Source: JAHRVQ01 sp964548025 (GTDB lineage: Bacteria > Pseudomonadota > Gammaproteobacteria > Pseudomonadales > Azotimanducaceae). From it: DNA of 31,158 bases. The stretch spans positions 1 to 31,158 of the forward strand of contig CAZJRI010000052.1 in the NCBI GenBank assembly GCA_964548025.1, read 5' to 3'. Below the pieces are notes generated by a model. That model saw only the letters and a list, made by a program, of their open reading frames with translations, made no database searches and was not told the origin of the DNA. Within the stretch, counting starts at the first letter, position 1; each line of letters starts with the position of its first letter. This document shows, one piece after another, positions 7,049 through 15,176 of the stretch. The translations under genes and the position numbers were made by a program.

Positions 7049-9201
7049 AAGACGGTCAACTCACACTGGATCGCATTTTTGGTGATCCGGATATTAACGG
7101 CGTAGCGCCGATCTCACTCAAATTTTCGCCTGATGGCGAATATATCAGTTTCCTGAAGGGTTCAGAGAGTGACTTCGAGCAGCTCAATCTCTGGGTTTAC
7201 AGGATTTCAGATGGCACCGAATCGTTATTGGTGGAGGCGTCTTCTCTCGCGGAGGATCATCGCATACTTTCGGATGAAGAGAAGGCACGCAGGGAGCGAA
7301 GAAGGATCACCCAGCGCGGCATTATTGAATACTACTGGTCACCGATAGGTGACTCGCTAATATTTCCCCTGGACGGCAATCTGTTCCACTACAAAATCGA
7401 CAACTCATCACCAATAGTTCAATTAACTGATTCCGACACGTTTGAAACAGATATTCGTTTTTCACCGGACGGAAAGTTTCTGAGTTTCGTTAGAGAGAAA
7501 GACCTGTACGTGATTGATCTTGCAAGTGCACAAACCGTTCAGTTGACTACAGACGGTGGCGGTACGATTTCAAATGGACTGGCTGAATTCATAGCCCAGG
7601 AAGAGATGCACCGCTATGAAGGTTATTGGTGGTCGCCGGACAGTAAATATATCGCTTTTACCCAGGTAGATGAGTCATCTGTCGAACTCTCACAGCGATA
7701 CGAGATTGATGCCGACTCCTTCGGAGTCTACGATCAGCGATATCCGTTCACCGGGACACCCAACGCTTACGTAAAGCTGGGTGTAGTTGACATCAATTCC
7801 AAACGAATCACCTGGTCAGCGCTCGAACGGGAAAAAGACAGCTATATCGCCAGAATCAACTGGCTTCGTGACAGTGAGCAACTGGCATTGCAAATTCAAT
7901 CCCGGGATCAGAAGGAACTGGATCTACTCTTCTGGAGTCATCTATCTGGCAATTCAAGGAGAGTCCTCACTGAATCAAGTGATACCTGGATTAATCTAAA
8001 CAACAATTTTCAATCACTCGGCAAGGGGGAGCAGTTCATTTGGGGATCAGAGCGAAATGGTTTTAATCATCTCTATGTGATGGATCCGGATGGTAATGTC
8101 ATCACAACCCTTACCTCTGGAGACTGGCCGGTTGCAGACGTAAAAGGCCTGGGTGAAGACAGTTTTGTTTATTTCGAGGGGTATCGCGATGGTCCGCTTG
8201 AGAGGCATCTCTATCGTGTTTCTCTCGATAACCCCGGCGTGGTCTCTCGCATCACGGAACCAGGATATAACCATCAAGTTGAACTGAGTAAAGACAAGAA
8301 GTATTTTATTGACAGAAATTCTTCCGCAATGGAACCCGCGTCGGTTTTTCTCAGGAAGATAACCGGTGAAACACAAGCCTTACTCGAGTCCAATACCCTG
8401 GATAACACTCACCCTTTCTACCCCTATTCAAAATCACGTGGCGAAGTAGAATTCGGAGAGTTAAAGGCAGAAGACGGACAGACCCTACACTACAGACTGA
8501 TTAAACCAACCGGAATCTCAGACAATGAGGTCTATCCGGTTCTGATTACTGTTTATGGTGGCCCAGGTGTGCAGCGGGTAGTCAATGAGTGGATTCCACC
8601 CTGGCATCATTACATGGCTCAGCGAGGCTATGGATTGTTTCAGCTTGACAACAGAGGCAGTACAAATCGTGGCAAGTCATTCGAAGCTCCCATCTATCGT
8701 CAACTTGGTGAAATTGAAGTTCGTGATCAGCTTGTAGGATTAGAATTTCTGCAGGATCAAAGCTGGGTCGATGCCGAACGGATTGGTGTATTCGGTCACA
8801 GCTACGGTGGATACATGACCCTGATGATGATGATGAAGTCGCAGCGCCTGAAAGCAGGTATCAGCGTCGCCCCTGTGACCGATTGGGCCTTATATGACAC
8901 CCACTATACCGAAAGATATCTTTCTCTCCCCGACGAGAATACTGAGGGTTACGAAAACAGCAATGTATTCCGTTATGCATCAGATCTTAAGGGGAAGCTA
9001 TTACTTATTCACGGAATGGCGGATGACAATGTACTGTTCTCCAATAGCACAAAACTATATAAGGTACTACAGGAGCTTAATATCGACTTCGAAATGATGA
9101 ATTATCCAGGCGCGAAACACGGACTTACCGGGAAAAAGACCAATATTCACAGATACAGTACGATGGATCGATTCCTGGACAGCTATTTGAGGGGCGATTA
9201 G
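7045..9201 (+). CDS. S9 family dipeptidyl peptidase IV-type serine peptidase
   Basis: A 718-residue prolyl-oligopeptidase-family enzyme with an N-terminal beta-propeller (about 1-470; repeated FSPDG/WSPDS blades) and a C-terminal alpha/beta hydrolase domain. The triad is S586 (GHSYGGY), D660 (HGMADDNV) and H692 (AKHGL). The paired glutamates that grip the substrate N-terminus in DPP IV are present as AQEEMHRYEGYWWSPD (E186, E187), which favours release of Xaa-Pro dipeptides over other S9 activities. No signal peptide or membrane anchor is seen, so it should be cytoplasmic, unlike many bacterial homologues. It overlaps pepQ by 4 bp and ends 2 bp before the GNAT gene. Together with PepQ it can take proline peptides down to free amino acids. 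Confidence 0.93.
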   Translation: MKDGQLTLDRIFGDPDINGVAPISLKFSPDGEYISFLKGSESDFEQLNLWVYRISDGTESLLVEASSLAEDHRILSDEEKARRERRRITQRGIIEYYWSPIGDSLIFPLDGNLFHYKIDNSSPIVQLTDSDTFETDIRFSPDGKFLSFVREKDLYVIDLASAQTVQLTTDGGGTISNGLAEFIAQEEMHRYEGYWWSPDSKYIAFTQVDESSVELSQRYEIDADSFGVYDQRYPFTGTPNAYVKLGVVDINSKRITWSALEREKDSYIARINWLRDSEQLALQIQSRDQKELDLLFWSHLSGNSRRVLTESSDTWINLNNNFQSLGKGEQFIWGSERNGFNHLYVMDPDGNVITTLTSGDWPVADVKGLGEDSFVYFEGYRDGPLERHLYRVSLDNPGVVSRITEPGYNHQVELSKDKKYFIDRNSSAMEPASVFLRKITGETQALLESNTLDNTHPFYPYSKSRGEVEFGELKAEDGQTLHYRLIKPTGISDNEVYPVLITVYGGPGVQRVVNEWIPPWHHYMAQRGYGLFQLDNRGSTNRGKSFEAPIYRQLGEIEVRDQLVGLEFLQDQSWVDAERIGVFGHSYGGYMTLMMMMKSQRLKAGISVAPVTDWALYDTHYTERYLSLPDENTEGYENSNVFRYASDLKGKLLLIHGMADDNVLFSNSTKLYKVLQELNIDFEMMNYPGAKHGLTGKKTNIHRYSTMDRFLDSYLRGD

Positions 9202-9203
9202 AG

Positions 9204-9653
9204 ATGCGAATCAGAAAAGCGGAAGAAAGAGATGCAGAGATTATCGCTCGCTTTAATCAGGCAATGGCAATGGAAACCGAGAACAGGATCTTGCCAGACG
9301 AATTGATCGTCCCTGGAGTTATCCGCCTGATAACTGAATCAAGTAATGGCTTCTATTTGGTCGCAGAAAGAGATCACAATATCCTTGGATGTCTCGGTAT
9401 TACCTTTGAGTGGAGTGATTGGCGCAATGGTCAATTCTGGTGGATTCAATCGGTTTATGTCCATCAGGAATCAAGAAGACAGGGTGTGTTCAGCGCAATG
9501 TACGATAAGGTGAACGAACTGGCAAAAGAGGAAACTGATGTTTGCGGTATAAGATTGTATGTCGAAAAAGAGAATGAAAACGCAATGCAGACATATATAT
9601 CACTCGGCATGGTCGAGACTCCCTACAGGATAACGGAGGTTGAATTCAGCTAG
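9204..9653 (+). CDS. GNAT-family N-acetyltransferase
   Basis: A 149-residue GNAT-fold protein: N-terminal MRIRKAEERDAEIIARFNQAMA, central beta strands (FYLVAER, ILGCLGITFEW), the acetyl-CoA pyrophosphate-binding loop in SRRQGVFSAMY, and a C-terminal YVEKENENAMQTYISLGM segment typical of the fold. The loop has RRQGVF in place of the more usual RxxGxG/A, which is tolerated in the family. The substrate cannot be inferred. The ATG is 2 bp after the dipeptidyl peptidase stop, so it belongs to the same operon, and a peptide or amino-acid amine as acceptor is a reasonable guess from context only. Confidence 0.88.
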   Translation: MRIRKAEERDAEIIARFNQAMAMETENRILPDELIVPGVIRLITESSNGFYLVAERDHNILGCLGITFEWSDWRNGQFWWIQSVYVHQESRRQGVFSAMYDKVNELAKEETDVCGIRLYVEKENENAMQTYISLGMVETPYRITEVEFS

Positions 9654-9718
9654 AAGCACATGGAACCTCGCGCACATACTGGTTTCTATAGCCCTCGATG
9701 CCTTTGCTGACGTCCACT

Positions 9719-11167
9719 ATGAATCTAAAAAACTATAAAACTCCCCCTGGCGTATACGATGAACTACTCACTGGAAAATTGAGAGCCAGACCCGGGTTGG
9801 GGCAGCTCGTTAAATTTCTCAGGAAGACCAGCTCAAGAGAGCTGAATGAAAGAAAAAGTAAGGCTGAACTCGCCATTCAGACGATGGGGATCACGTTTAC
9901 CGTTTATAACGAAGGCGGCAATATCGATAGAGAGTGGCCATTCGACATTATTCCCCGCGTCATCCACCAGAGGGAATGGAATAAAATCGAACAGGGTCTG
10001 AAGCAGCGATTGCATGCGCTTAACCTGTTTATCACTGACGTATATAACGACGAAAAGATCATCAAGGACAAAATTGTCCCTGGTGATCTCCTTGCATCTT
10101 CCAAGGACTATCGTCCGGAATGTCGAGGCATGGTGCCTTTTTTTAATACATGGGCACATATCTGCGGTTCCGATCTTGTCCGGGACGGCGATGGAACCAT
10201 GTATGTTCTTGAGGACAATCTTCGCGTTCCCTCAGGTGTCTCGTATATGCTGGAGAATAGAAATATTACAAAGAGAGTATTGCCTGAATTGTTTGAAGAT
10301 CATGCCATCCTCCCACTGGATGACTATCCGACCCAACTCTTTGATACCTTAAGTTCAATTTCACCCCGACCGCTGGACTATCCCGAGGTCGTTGTTTTAA
10401 CACCGGGAATCTTCAATTCCGCCTACTTCGAACATTCATTTCTTGCTCAGAGGATGGGGGCAGAATTAGTCGAGGGTTCAGACCTGCTGGTCGCGGATGA
10501 TGACTGTGTCTATATGAAGACAGTTGAAGGGCTATCGAAGGTCGATGTGATCTACCGACGCATAGATGACCTGTTCCTCGACCCTGAAGTATTTAATAAA
10601 GATTCTGTCCTGGGTGTCAGCGGTTTAATGCGAGCATGGAAGAAAGGCAACGTTACACTGGCAAATGCACCAGGCGCAGGAATTGCTGATGACAAGGTGG
10701 TCTACACCTATGTACCCGAGATGATCAGGTATTATCTGAACGAAGATCCGATTCTGCCCAATGTACCGAGTTACATGTGTACTGAGAAAAAACAACGGCA
10801 ACATGTACTCGAGAATATTGAGAATCTCGTTGTAAAACCTGCAAACGAGTCAGGTGGTTATGGCATGTACATAGGACCAAGGGAGTCGAAGCGCAGAACA
10901 GCAGAGATGAAAAGACTCATCAAAGCCAATCCACGGAATTATATGGCCCAACCTATTGTAAATCTCTCTACAGTTCCCACTTTGTGTGAAAATGCCATTG
11001 AAGCAAGGCATGTAGATCTGCGTCCTTTCATCCTGCAGGGTAACAAATCCTATGTAACAGCAGGCGGGCTGACCAGAGTTGCGATGGTTCGTGGCTCTCT
11101 GGTTGTAAATTCATCCCAGGGCGGCGGCAGCAAAGACACCTGGGTTCTGGCAGATGGAGTCAATTAA
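9719..11167 (+). CDS. Circularly permuted ATP-grasp type 2 family protein (COG2308, DUF404/DUF407)
   Basis: This protein of about 482 residues belongs to the circularly permuted ATP-grasp family, which is predicted to form peptide or amide bonds at the cost of ATP. Recognisable blocks are YDELL near the start, the central RGMVPFFNTWAHICGSDLVRD and YVLEDNLRVPSGVSYMLENR regions, VDVIYRRIDD, NAPGAGIADDK, and VVKPANESGGYGMYIGP, followed by DLRPFIL and a C-terminal SSQGGGSKDTWVL. An earlier ATG at 9698 would add seven residues; neither start has a good ribosome site. The gene is 3 bp upstream of the alpha-E gene, its standard partner. Family members lie next to alpha-E, transglutaminase and Anbu genes in many bacteria; no substrate is established. 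The 65-bp gap after the GNAT gene leaves it unclear whether it joins the peptidase operon. Confidence 0.92.
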   Translation: MNLKNYKTPPGVYDELLTGKLRARPGLGQLVKFLRKTSSRELNERKSKAELAIQTMGITFTVYNEGGNIDREWPFDIIPRVIHQREWNKIEQGLKQRLHALNLFITDVYNDEKIIKDKIVPGDLLASSKDYRPECRGMVPFFNTWAHICGSDLVRDGDGTMYVLEDNLRVPSGVSYMLENRNITKRVLPELFEDHAILPLDDYPTQLFDTLSSISPRPLDYPEVVVLTPGIFNSAYFEHSFLAQRMGAELVEGSDLLVADDDCVYMKTVEGLSKVDVIYRRIDDLFLDPEVFNKDSVLGVSGLMRAWKKGNVTLANAPGAGIADDKVVYTYVPEMIRYYLNEDPILPNVPSYMCTEKKQRQHVLENIENLVVKPANESGGYGMYIGPRESKRRTAEMKRLIKANPRNYMAQPIVNLSTVPTLCENAIEARHVDLRPFILQGNKSYVTAGGLTRVAMVRGSLVVNSSQGGGSKDTWVLADGVN

Positions 11168-11170
11168 CCC

Positions 11171-12106
11171 ATGTTGTCGAGAGTTGCAGAAAGAATGTAC
11201 TGGTTTGGTCGCTACATTGAGCGAGCCGAAAATACCGCGCGCCTGATGGAAGTCAATACCAACTTGATCCTCGATCTGCCCCGAGTGAAGCATATTTGGG
11301 ACAGTCTGATAGAAATCACAGGAATTCGTGAAAGCTTCGACCAACGATTCAGCAAAGTCGATGAGAGAAATGTCGTTAAATTTCTTATGGATGACGAGCG
11401 GTATTCCATCAGGTCCGCAATCCTGATGGCCCGGGAAAATGCCCGCACCACCAGAGAAATTATGCCATCCGAATCCTGGGTGCTCGTTAATGAACTCAGT
11501 CTCTATCTGAAAAAAAATGCTGACAAAGGGCTCAAGCGTGACGGCAGGCACAAATTTCTGACCGACATTATTGGTAAGTGTAATCAATTAACTGGTTCGC
11601 TTGCTGGCAGCATGAGCGCTGACGTTGCCTACAATTTCATCAAGATTGGTCGAAACCTGGAACGCGCGGATATGACAACCAGAATCGTCGATGTTGGCTG
11701 TCTTACGCTGCTTAACCCCGAGAAAACTGAGATTTATGAGTACGAGAATATACTCTGGATGAACGTCTTGCGGTCCCTGGCTGCCTATCAGATGTACCGA
11801 CAACATGTGCAGGACCGGGTCAATGGAGAAGATGTCGTTGACTACCTGATAAAGAACCGAAAATTCCCAAGGGGAGTCGCTCATTGCATCAATGAGGTGG
11901 GCGAATGCTGTCGTCAATTACCACGTAATGACAGTGCGCTTAGAAGCATCACCCATGCGCAGAGAAATATCGATCTCAATGACGTTATCGCACTTCTCAA
12001 CGAATCAAAGTTGCACGGTTTTATTGACGAAGTTCAAATGGATTTGTCTGATATCCACAAAGAACTTGTCGATACCTGGTTTCAGATTTCACCGGTAACT
12101 GAATAA
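11171..12106 (+). CDS. Alpha-E domain protein (COG2307, DUF403)
   Basis: A 311-residue, all-helical protein of the alpha-E family. The signature start MLSRVAERMYWFGRYIERAE is intact, followed by NTARLMEVN and later blocks WESLI-like (here WDSLIEITG), RENARTTREIMPSE, GRNLERADMTTRIVD and the C-terminal Q-rich/charged helices. The family has no proven catalytic activity; it travels with the circularly permuted ATP-grasp gene as an apparent obligate partner, here with a 3-bp gap. It is soluble and has no signal peptide. After its stop a bulged hairpin (12126-12147) separates it from the facing Anbu gene. Confidence 0.92.
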   Translation: MLSRVAERMYWFGRYIERAENTARLMEVNTNLILDLPRVKHIWDSLIEITGIRESFDQRFSKVDERNVVKFLMDDERYSIRSAILMARENARTTREIMPSESWVLVNELSLYLKKNADKGLKRDGRHKFLTDIIGKCNQLTGSLAGSMSADVAYNFIKIGRNLERADMTTRIVDVGCLTLLNPEKTEIYEYENILWMNVLRSLAAYQMYRQHVQDRVNGEDVVDYLIKNRKFPRGVAHCINEVGECCRQLPRNDSALRSITHAQRNIDLNDVIALLNESKLHGFIDEVQMDLSDIHKELVDTWFQISPVTE

Positions 12107-12125
12107 GATCTGAGATTAAATAATG

Positions 12126-12147
12126 GCAGGGGTATTTTACTCCCTGC
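12126..12147. terminator. Hairpin between convergent alpha-E and Anbu genes
   Basis: GCAGGG+GTA pairs with TAC+CCCTGC around a TTT loop with one bulged T. No T-run follows on either strand, so it is not a classic intrinsic terminator; its place between convergent genes makes a bidirectional stop plausible. Confidence 0.4.
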
Positions 12148-12178
12148 AATCATCATAGAGAGTCTCACGACTCCCGAT

Positions 12179-12925
12179 CTATGAGTTCTCGTTGGTCTGA
12201 TCCCAGTTTCCGCTCCACGCGATGGGTGGCATACCGGCAAATGCCTCCTTCAGTTTCAGATCCCAGCTCTTGTTGATCTGCCTCAGATATTCGCTGGACT
12301 CCTCAAATCGATACTGACGTTCAATCATCAGGGAGTCTGTCGGATATATAATCACGTCAATGGGTGGGCCCACTGTAAGGTTGCTGCGCATGGTTGAGTC
12401 CATAGACACCAATCCACACAGCACAGCCGTCTCCAGGCTGGACTCTCTGGAGATTATTCTATCGAGTATCGGCTTACCGTATTTACTCTCTCCTATTTGA
12501 AGGAAAGGCGTATCGGCTGATGTCGTAATATGATTACCCTGTGGATAGACTAGATATGATCTGGGTTTATCCCCCTGTATCTGCCCACCGACAATAAATC
12601 TGGCTTCGTAGCTCGTGCCCCCGCCCGTGTGCTTCTCTTGTTGTGCAACGTTTATTTCACCTATGTAATCCGCAGCATCTTCAAGACTCTGTACATTGAG
12701 TAAATTTGTTTTCGCTTCCTGGCGAATGTCCTTTTTAATCTGCGCAACCACTCCCTGAGTTGTCGCAAGATTACCCGCACATAAAAGAATTATCTGTCTC
12801 TCGCCATCAATGCCGAAGGTACGCATCTTTGAATAAGTACTTACATTGTCAACGCCTGCGTTGGTGCGTGAATCGGATATGAAACACGTGCCCGCATCGA
12901 GGGCAATGGCTACACAATAAGTCAT
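12179..12925 (-). CDS. Proteasome-type protease, Anbu family (COG3484)
   Basis: A 248-residue Ntn-hydrolase related to proteasome beta subunits and HslV. It starts MTYCVAIALDAG; removal of Met would expose Thr1, and the supporting D17 (ISDSRTNAGVD) and a lysine around position 32 (TYSKMRTF) are in place, so the catalytic set looks complete. The DSRTNAGVDNVSTY stretch is diagnostic of Anbu. Structural work on homologues has shown open, helical or ring-like assemblies rather than a closed proteasome barrel. The natural substrate is unknown. Anbu genes usually sit in one direction after ATP-grasp, alpha-E and transglutaminase genes; here the gene faces them and no transglutaminase gene is present between or nearby in the window. 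Confidence 0.93.
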   Translation of the reverse strand: MTYCVAIALDAGTCFISDSRTNAGVDNVSTYSKMRTFGIDGERQIILLCAGNLATTQGVVAQIKKDIRQEAKTNLLNVQSLEDAADYIGEINVAQQEKHTGGGTSYEARFIVGGQIQGDKPRSYLVYPQGNHITTSADTPFLQIGESKYGKPILDRIISRESSLETAVLCGLVSMDSTMRSNLTVGPPIDVIIYPTDSLMIERQYRFEESSEYLRQINKSWDLKLKEAFAGMPPIAWSGNWDQTNENS

Positions 12926-13128
12926 GAGTCGCGACCTCGTGTAATTAGTTCTGGGATTCTGATGCGGTTAATCTCACGTTGGCAAATATTGTGGCTTCCT
13001 TTGTAGTCGCTCTGCTGGCATGCTCGCAGCAGTTCAAAGCGCTCTTTCGTTCGCGACAGGCAATTCGAGTTACGACTGTGAAGGACATTGTTTAAAGACT
13101 GCAAAATTTCAAATTACGAGATTCAGAT

Positions 13129-13485
13129 TTACATCGTTGCTGTTGCATTGGGCGAACTTATACTCCCGGCGAGATAAGTTTCTATTTTATCCTTGGCAAT
13201 ATTCTCAGGGTCACTAAACTGAATGCCGACACCAGGCGTATGAGGACTCTTTACTCCTTTTTTAGCAATCCAGATCACTTTACCCGCAACCGGGATCTTT
13301 TCTGATTCGTCCATGAGATTCAACAGAATGAAGACATCGTCGCCAATATCATATTCGGTGCGATTGGCGATGAATAATCCACCGTTTTTGATAAAAGGCA
13401 TGTAATAATTGTGCAGGACCACCTTATCCTTGATGGTCAGGGCAATCATTGTTTTCTTTGCTCCGCCTCGAGCTAATTTACCCAT
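13129..13485 (-). CDS. pilZ: Type IV pilus-type PilZ domain protein
   Basis: A 118-residue single PilZ domain that resembles Pseudomonas PilZ across its length, including LTIKDK, YYMPFIKNGGLFI, GDDVFILLNL, IPVAGKVIWI and GVGIQF...KIETYLAG. The N-terminal RxxxR and full (D/N)xSxxG motifs that bind cyclic-di-GMP are missing, as in true pilus PilZ, which works through PilF/PilB and FimX-like partners. The start at 13485 gives the expected leader MGKLARGGAKK; a second Met at residue 13 is less likely. It is the last gene of the fab-holB operon, 52 bp after holB. In Pseudomonas a tatD gene follows; here the Anbu gene does. Confidence 0.92.
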   Translation of the reverse strand: MGKLARGGAKKTMIALTIKDKVVLHNYYMPFIKNGGLFIANRTEYDIGDDVFILLNLMDESEKIPVAGKVIWIAKKGVKSPHTPGVGIQFSDPENIAKDKIETYLAGSISSPNATATM

Positions 13486-13537
13486 TAACTGTTCTCACTA
13501 AATCAGTTGTTGAAATTCTGCCCTATGGTCTGACAAT

Positions 13538-14539
13538 CTACAAGGTGTATTCAGCCAATGAATATGGATTTTCATCGCCAAGGTCTATCAGCAGACTTTC
13601 GATCAGGAGGGTCTTATTAGGATTGGTAGTGCCTCCAAGAACCTTCAAATCGCTACCCACCCGGTCTAGTGCCAAAAACAAATAATCACTGCTCCTGGCG
13701 TGACAAATGCTGACTATCTCTTCAATAATATCCTTGTTTTTCAATATATTATCTTGCGAACTTAATTTGAATCTAATGCAATCCGACAATACCGACTGAG
13801 CGACTTCAAGGACACTACCCGGATCCTGTTTTAATATCGAGGCTGCATACCCGGTAGATTTTGTGCTGCCACTGAGTACCGTCTGTAGCGTTTTTACTAC
13901 CGTACGCCGGTTCTCCAGATAATCATTATCGAATTTCTGAATAACAGCCAGCGGCAACCCGTCAGCCATGTCCAGCATAGCGCCTGTATCCTCGGAACTG
14001 TCTACCTGTTCACTCAACCATTCGAGGGCTATGTCCCTGTCTGGCAACGACAGTTTGTATTGCTGACAGCGACTTCTTACCGTTGGCAGCAAGGTGCCAG
14101 GATAGGCAGTGATCAGAATGATCAGTGTCTTTGGCGTAGGCTCTTCAAGACATTTTAGTAATGCATTGGCCGACTGATGATTCATCTGGTCTGCTGGATT
14201 AACAATAGCTATCTTCAGACCACCCCGTTGTGCAGTTTGACTCACCCAACCGATCAAATCCCGAATCTGGTCTATTTTTATCTGACTGGAATCCTCTGGT
14301 TCGACTAATCGTAAATCTGAGTGGCTACCAGCGGCAATCTGATGACAAGAAGCGCAATGTCCACATGCACCGGAGTTATCAGGTGACTCACACAGAAATT
14401 GACTTGCAAGTGCAACTGCAAAATCGAATTTACCCATGAAGCGAGGCCCGGTAAGCAGAATTGCATGGGCAAGTTTATCTGTTTCAAATTGCCTTTCTAT
14501 CCGTGAACGGCAGGATTGCAGCCATGGATAAAAGCTCAT
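13538..14539 (-). CDS. holB: DNA polymerase III delta' subunit
   Basis: Delta' is the non-catalytic AAA+ subunit of the clamp loader. The 333-residue protein starts MSFYPWLQS, like E. coli MRWYPWL. It has GPRFMGK in the Walker A position, the zinc-binding cysteines CGHCASCHQ near residue 70-75, ANALLKCLEEP (Walker B/sensor region) and the SRCQQY 'SRC' motif. A GTG at 14548 is in frame three codons earlier, but the ATG at 14539 overlaps the tmk stop as ATGA, the usual coupled arrangement, and matches the family N-terminus. The C-terminal region is less conserved but normal in length. Confidence 0.94.
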   Translation of the reverse strand: MSFYPWLQSCRSRIERQFETDKLAHAILLTGPRFMGKFDFAVALASQFLCESPDNSGACGHCASCHQIAAGSHSDLRLVEPEDSSQIKIDQIRDLIGWVSQTAQRGGLKIAIVNPADQMNHQSANALLKCLEEPTPKTLIILITAYPGTLLPTVRSRCQQYKLSLPDRDIALEWLSEQVDSSEDTGAMLDMADGLPLAVIQKFDNDYLENRRTVVKTLQTVLSGSTKSTGYAASILKQDPGSVLEVAQSVLSDCIRFKLSSQDNILKNKDIIEEIVSICHARSSDYLFLALDRVGSDLKVLGGTTNPNKTLLIESLLIDLGDENPYSLAEYTL

Positions 14540-15168
14540 GTCTGCCACTCGTTTATGACTTTTTTTATCTCTGCCTCGACGTTATTCTGAACTTCTTCGA
14601 GCGGCCTGTTTGCATCTATTATTCTGAAACGCTCCAACCTCCTGGCCCTATCCAGAAAACCTTCCCTGACTCGATTGAAAAATTCGATATCTTCATTCTC
14701 GAATCTGTCCAGATCTCCCCTTTTACCGGCACGGCTGAGACCGACTTCTGCCGGGATATCAAGCAGGATTGTTAAATCGGGTTCAAAATCTCCCAAAATG
14801 GCATGCTCCAGATCACTGACAAGTTCAACACCCATACCTCTTCCTCCTCCCTGGTAAGCATAGGTAGAATCTGTAAATCTGTCACATACAACCCAATTAC
14901 CTCTGTTCAGCGCCGGTTTAATGATCTGTGAGACATGTTGAGCCCGTGCTGCAAACATCAACAGGGTCTCGGTCATATCCGTCATCGAAGTTTCATTTTT
15001 ATCCAGTAGCAGGTCGCGAATTTTTTCACCGAGAACTGTACCTCCTGGTTCGCGGGTACTGATGAATTCTATAGCCTGTTCGCTAAGAACCGATTCAACC
15101 ACGGCCACATTGGTTGATTTTCCAACCCCCTCAACACCTTCTATGGTAATGAAACAACCTTTTGTCAT
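14536..15168 (-). CDS. tmk: Thymidylate kinase
   Basis: Phosphorylates dTMP to dTDP with ATP. The 210-residue enzyme has the P-loop EGVEGVGKST at residues 10-19, the REPGGT substrate motif near 39, the VCDRF motif near 94 with DSTYAYQGGGRG after it, and a LID region RAGKRGDLDRFENE. The P-loop lacks the basic residue at the second position that marks yeast-type enzymes, and the arginine-rich LID is as in the E. coli class. It starts 8 bp after mltG and overlaps holB by 4 bp. Confidence 0.97.
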   Translation of the reverse strand: MTKGCFITIEGVEGVGKSTNVAVVESVLSEQAIEFISTREPGGTVLGEKIRDLLLDKNETSMTDMTETLLMFAARAQHVSQIIKPALNRGNWVVCDRFTDSTYAYQGGGRGMGVELVSDLEHAILGDFEPDLTILLDIPAEVGLSRAGKRGDLDRFENEDIEFFNRVREGFLDRARRLERFRIIDANRPLEEVQNNVEAEIKKVINEWQT

Positions 15169-15176
15169 ATCTATGC

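Noticed and set aside
12922..13104. A 60-codon minus-strand frame between Anbu and pilZ
   Set aside because: No recognisable motif, no ribosome site and odd composition. It overlaps the Anbu start; probably chance.
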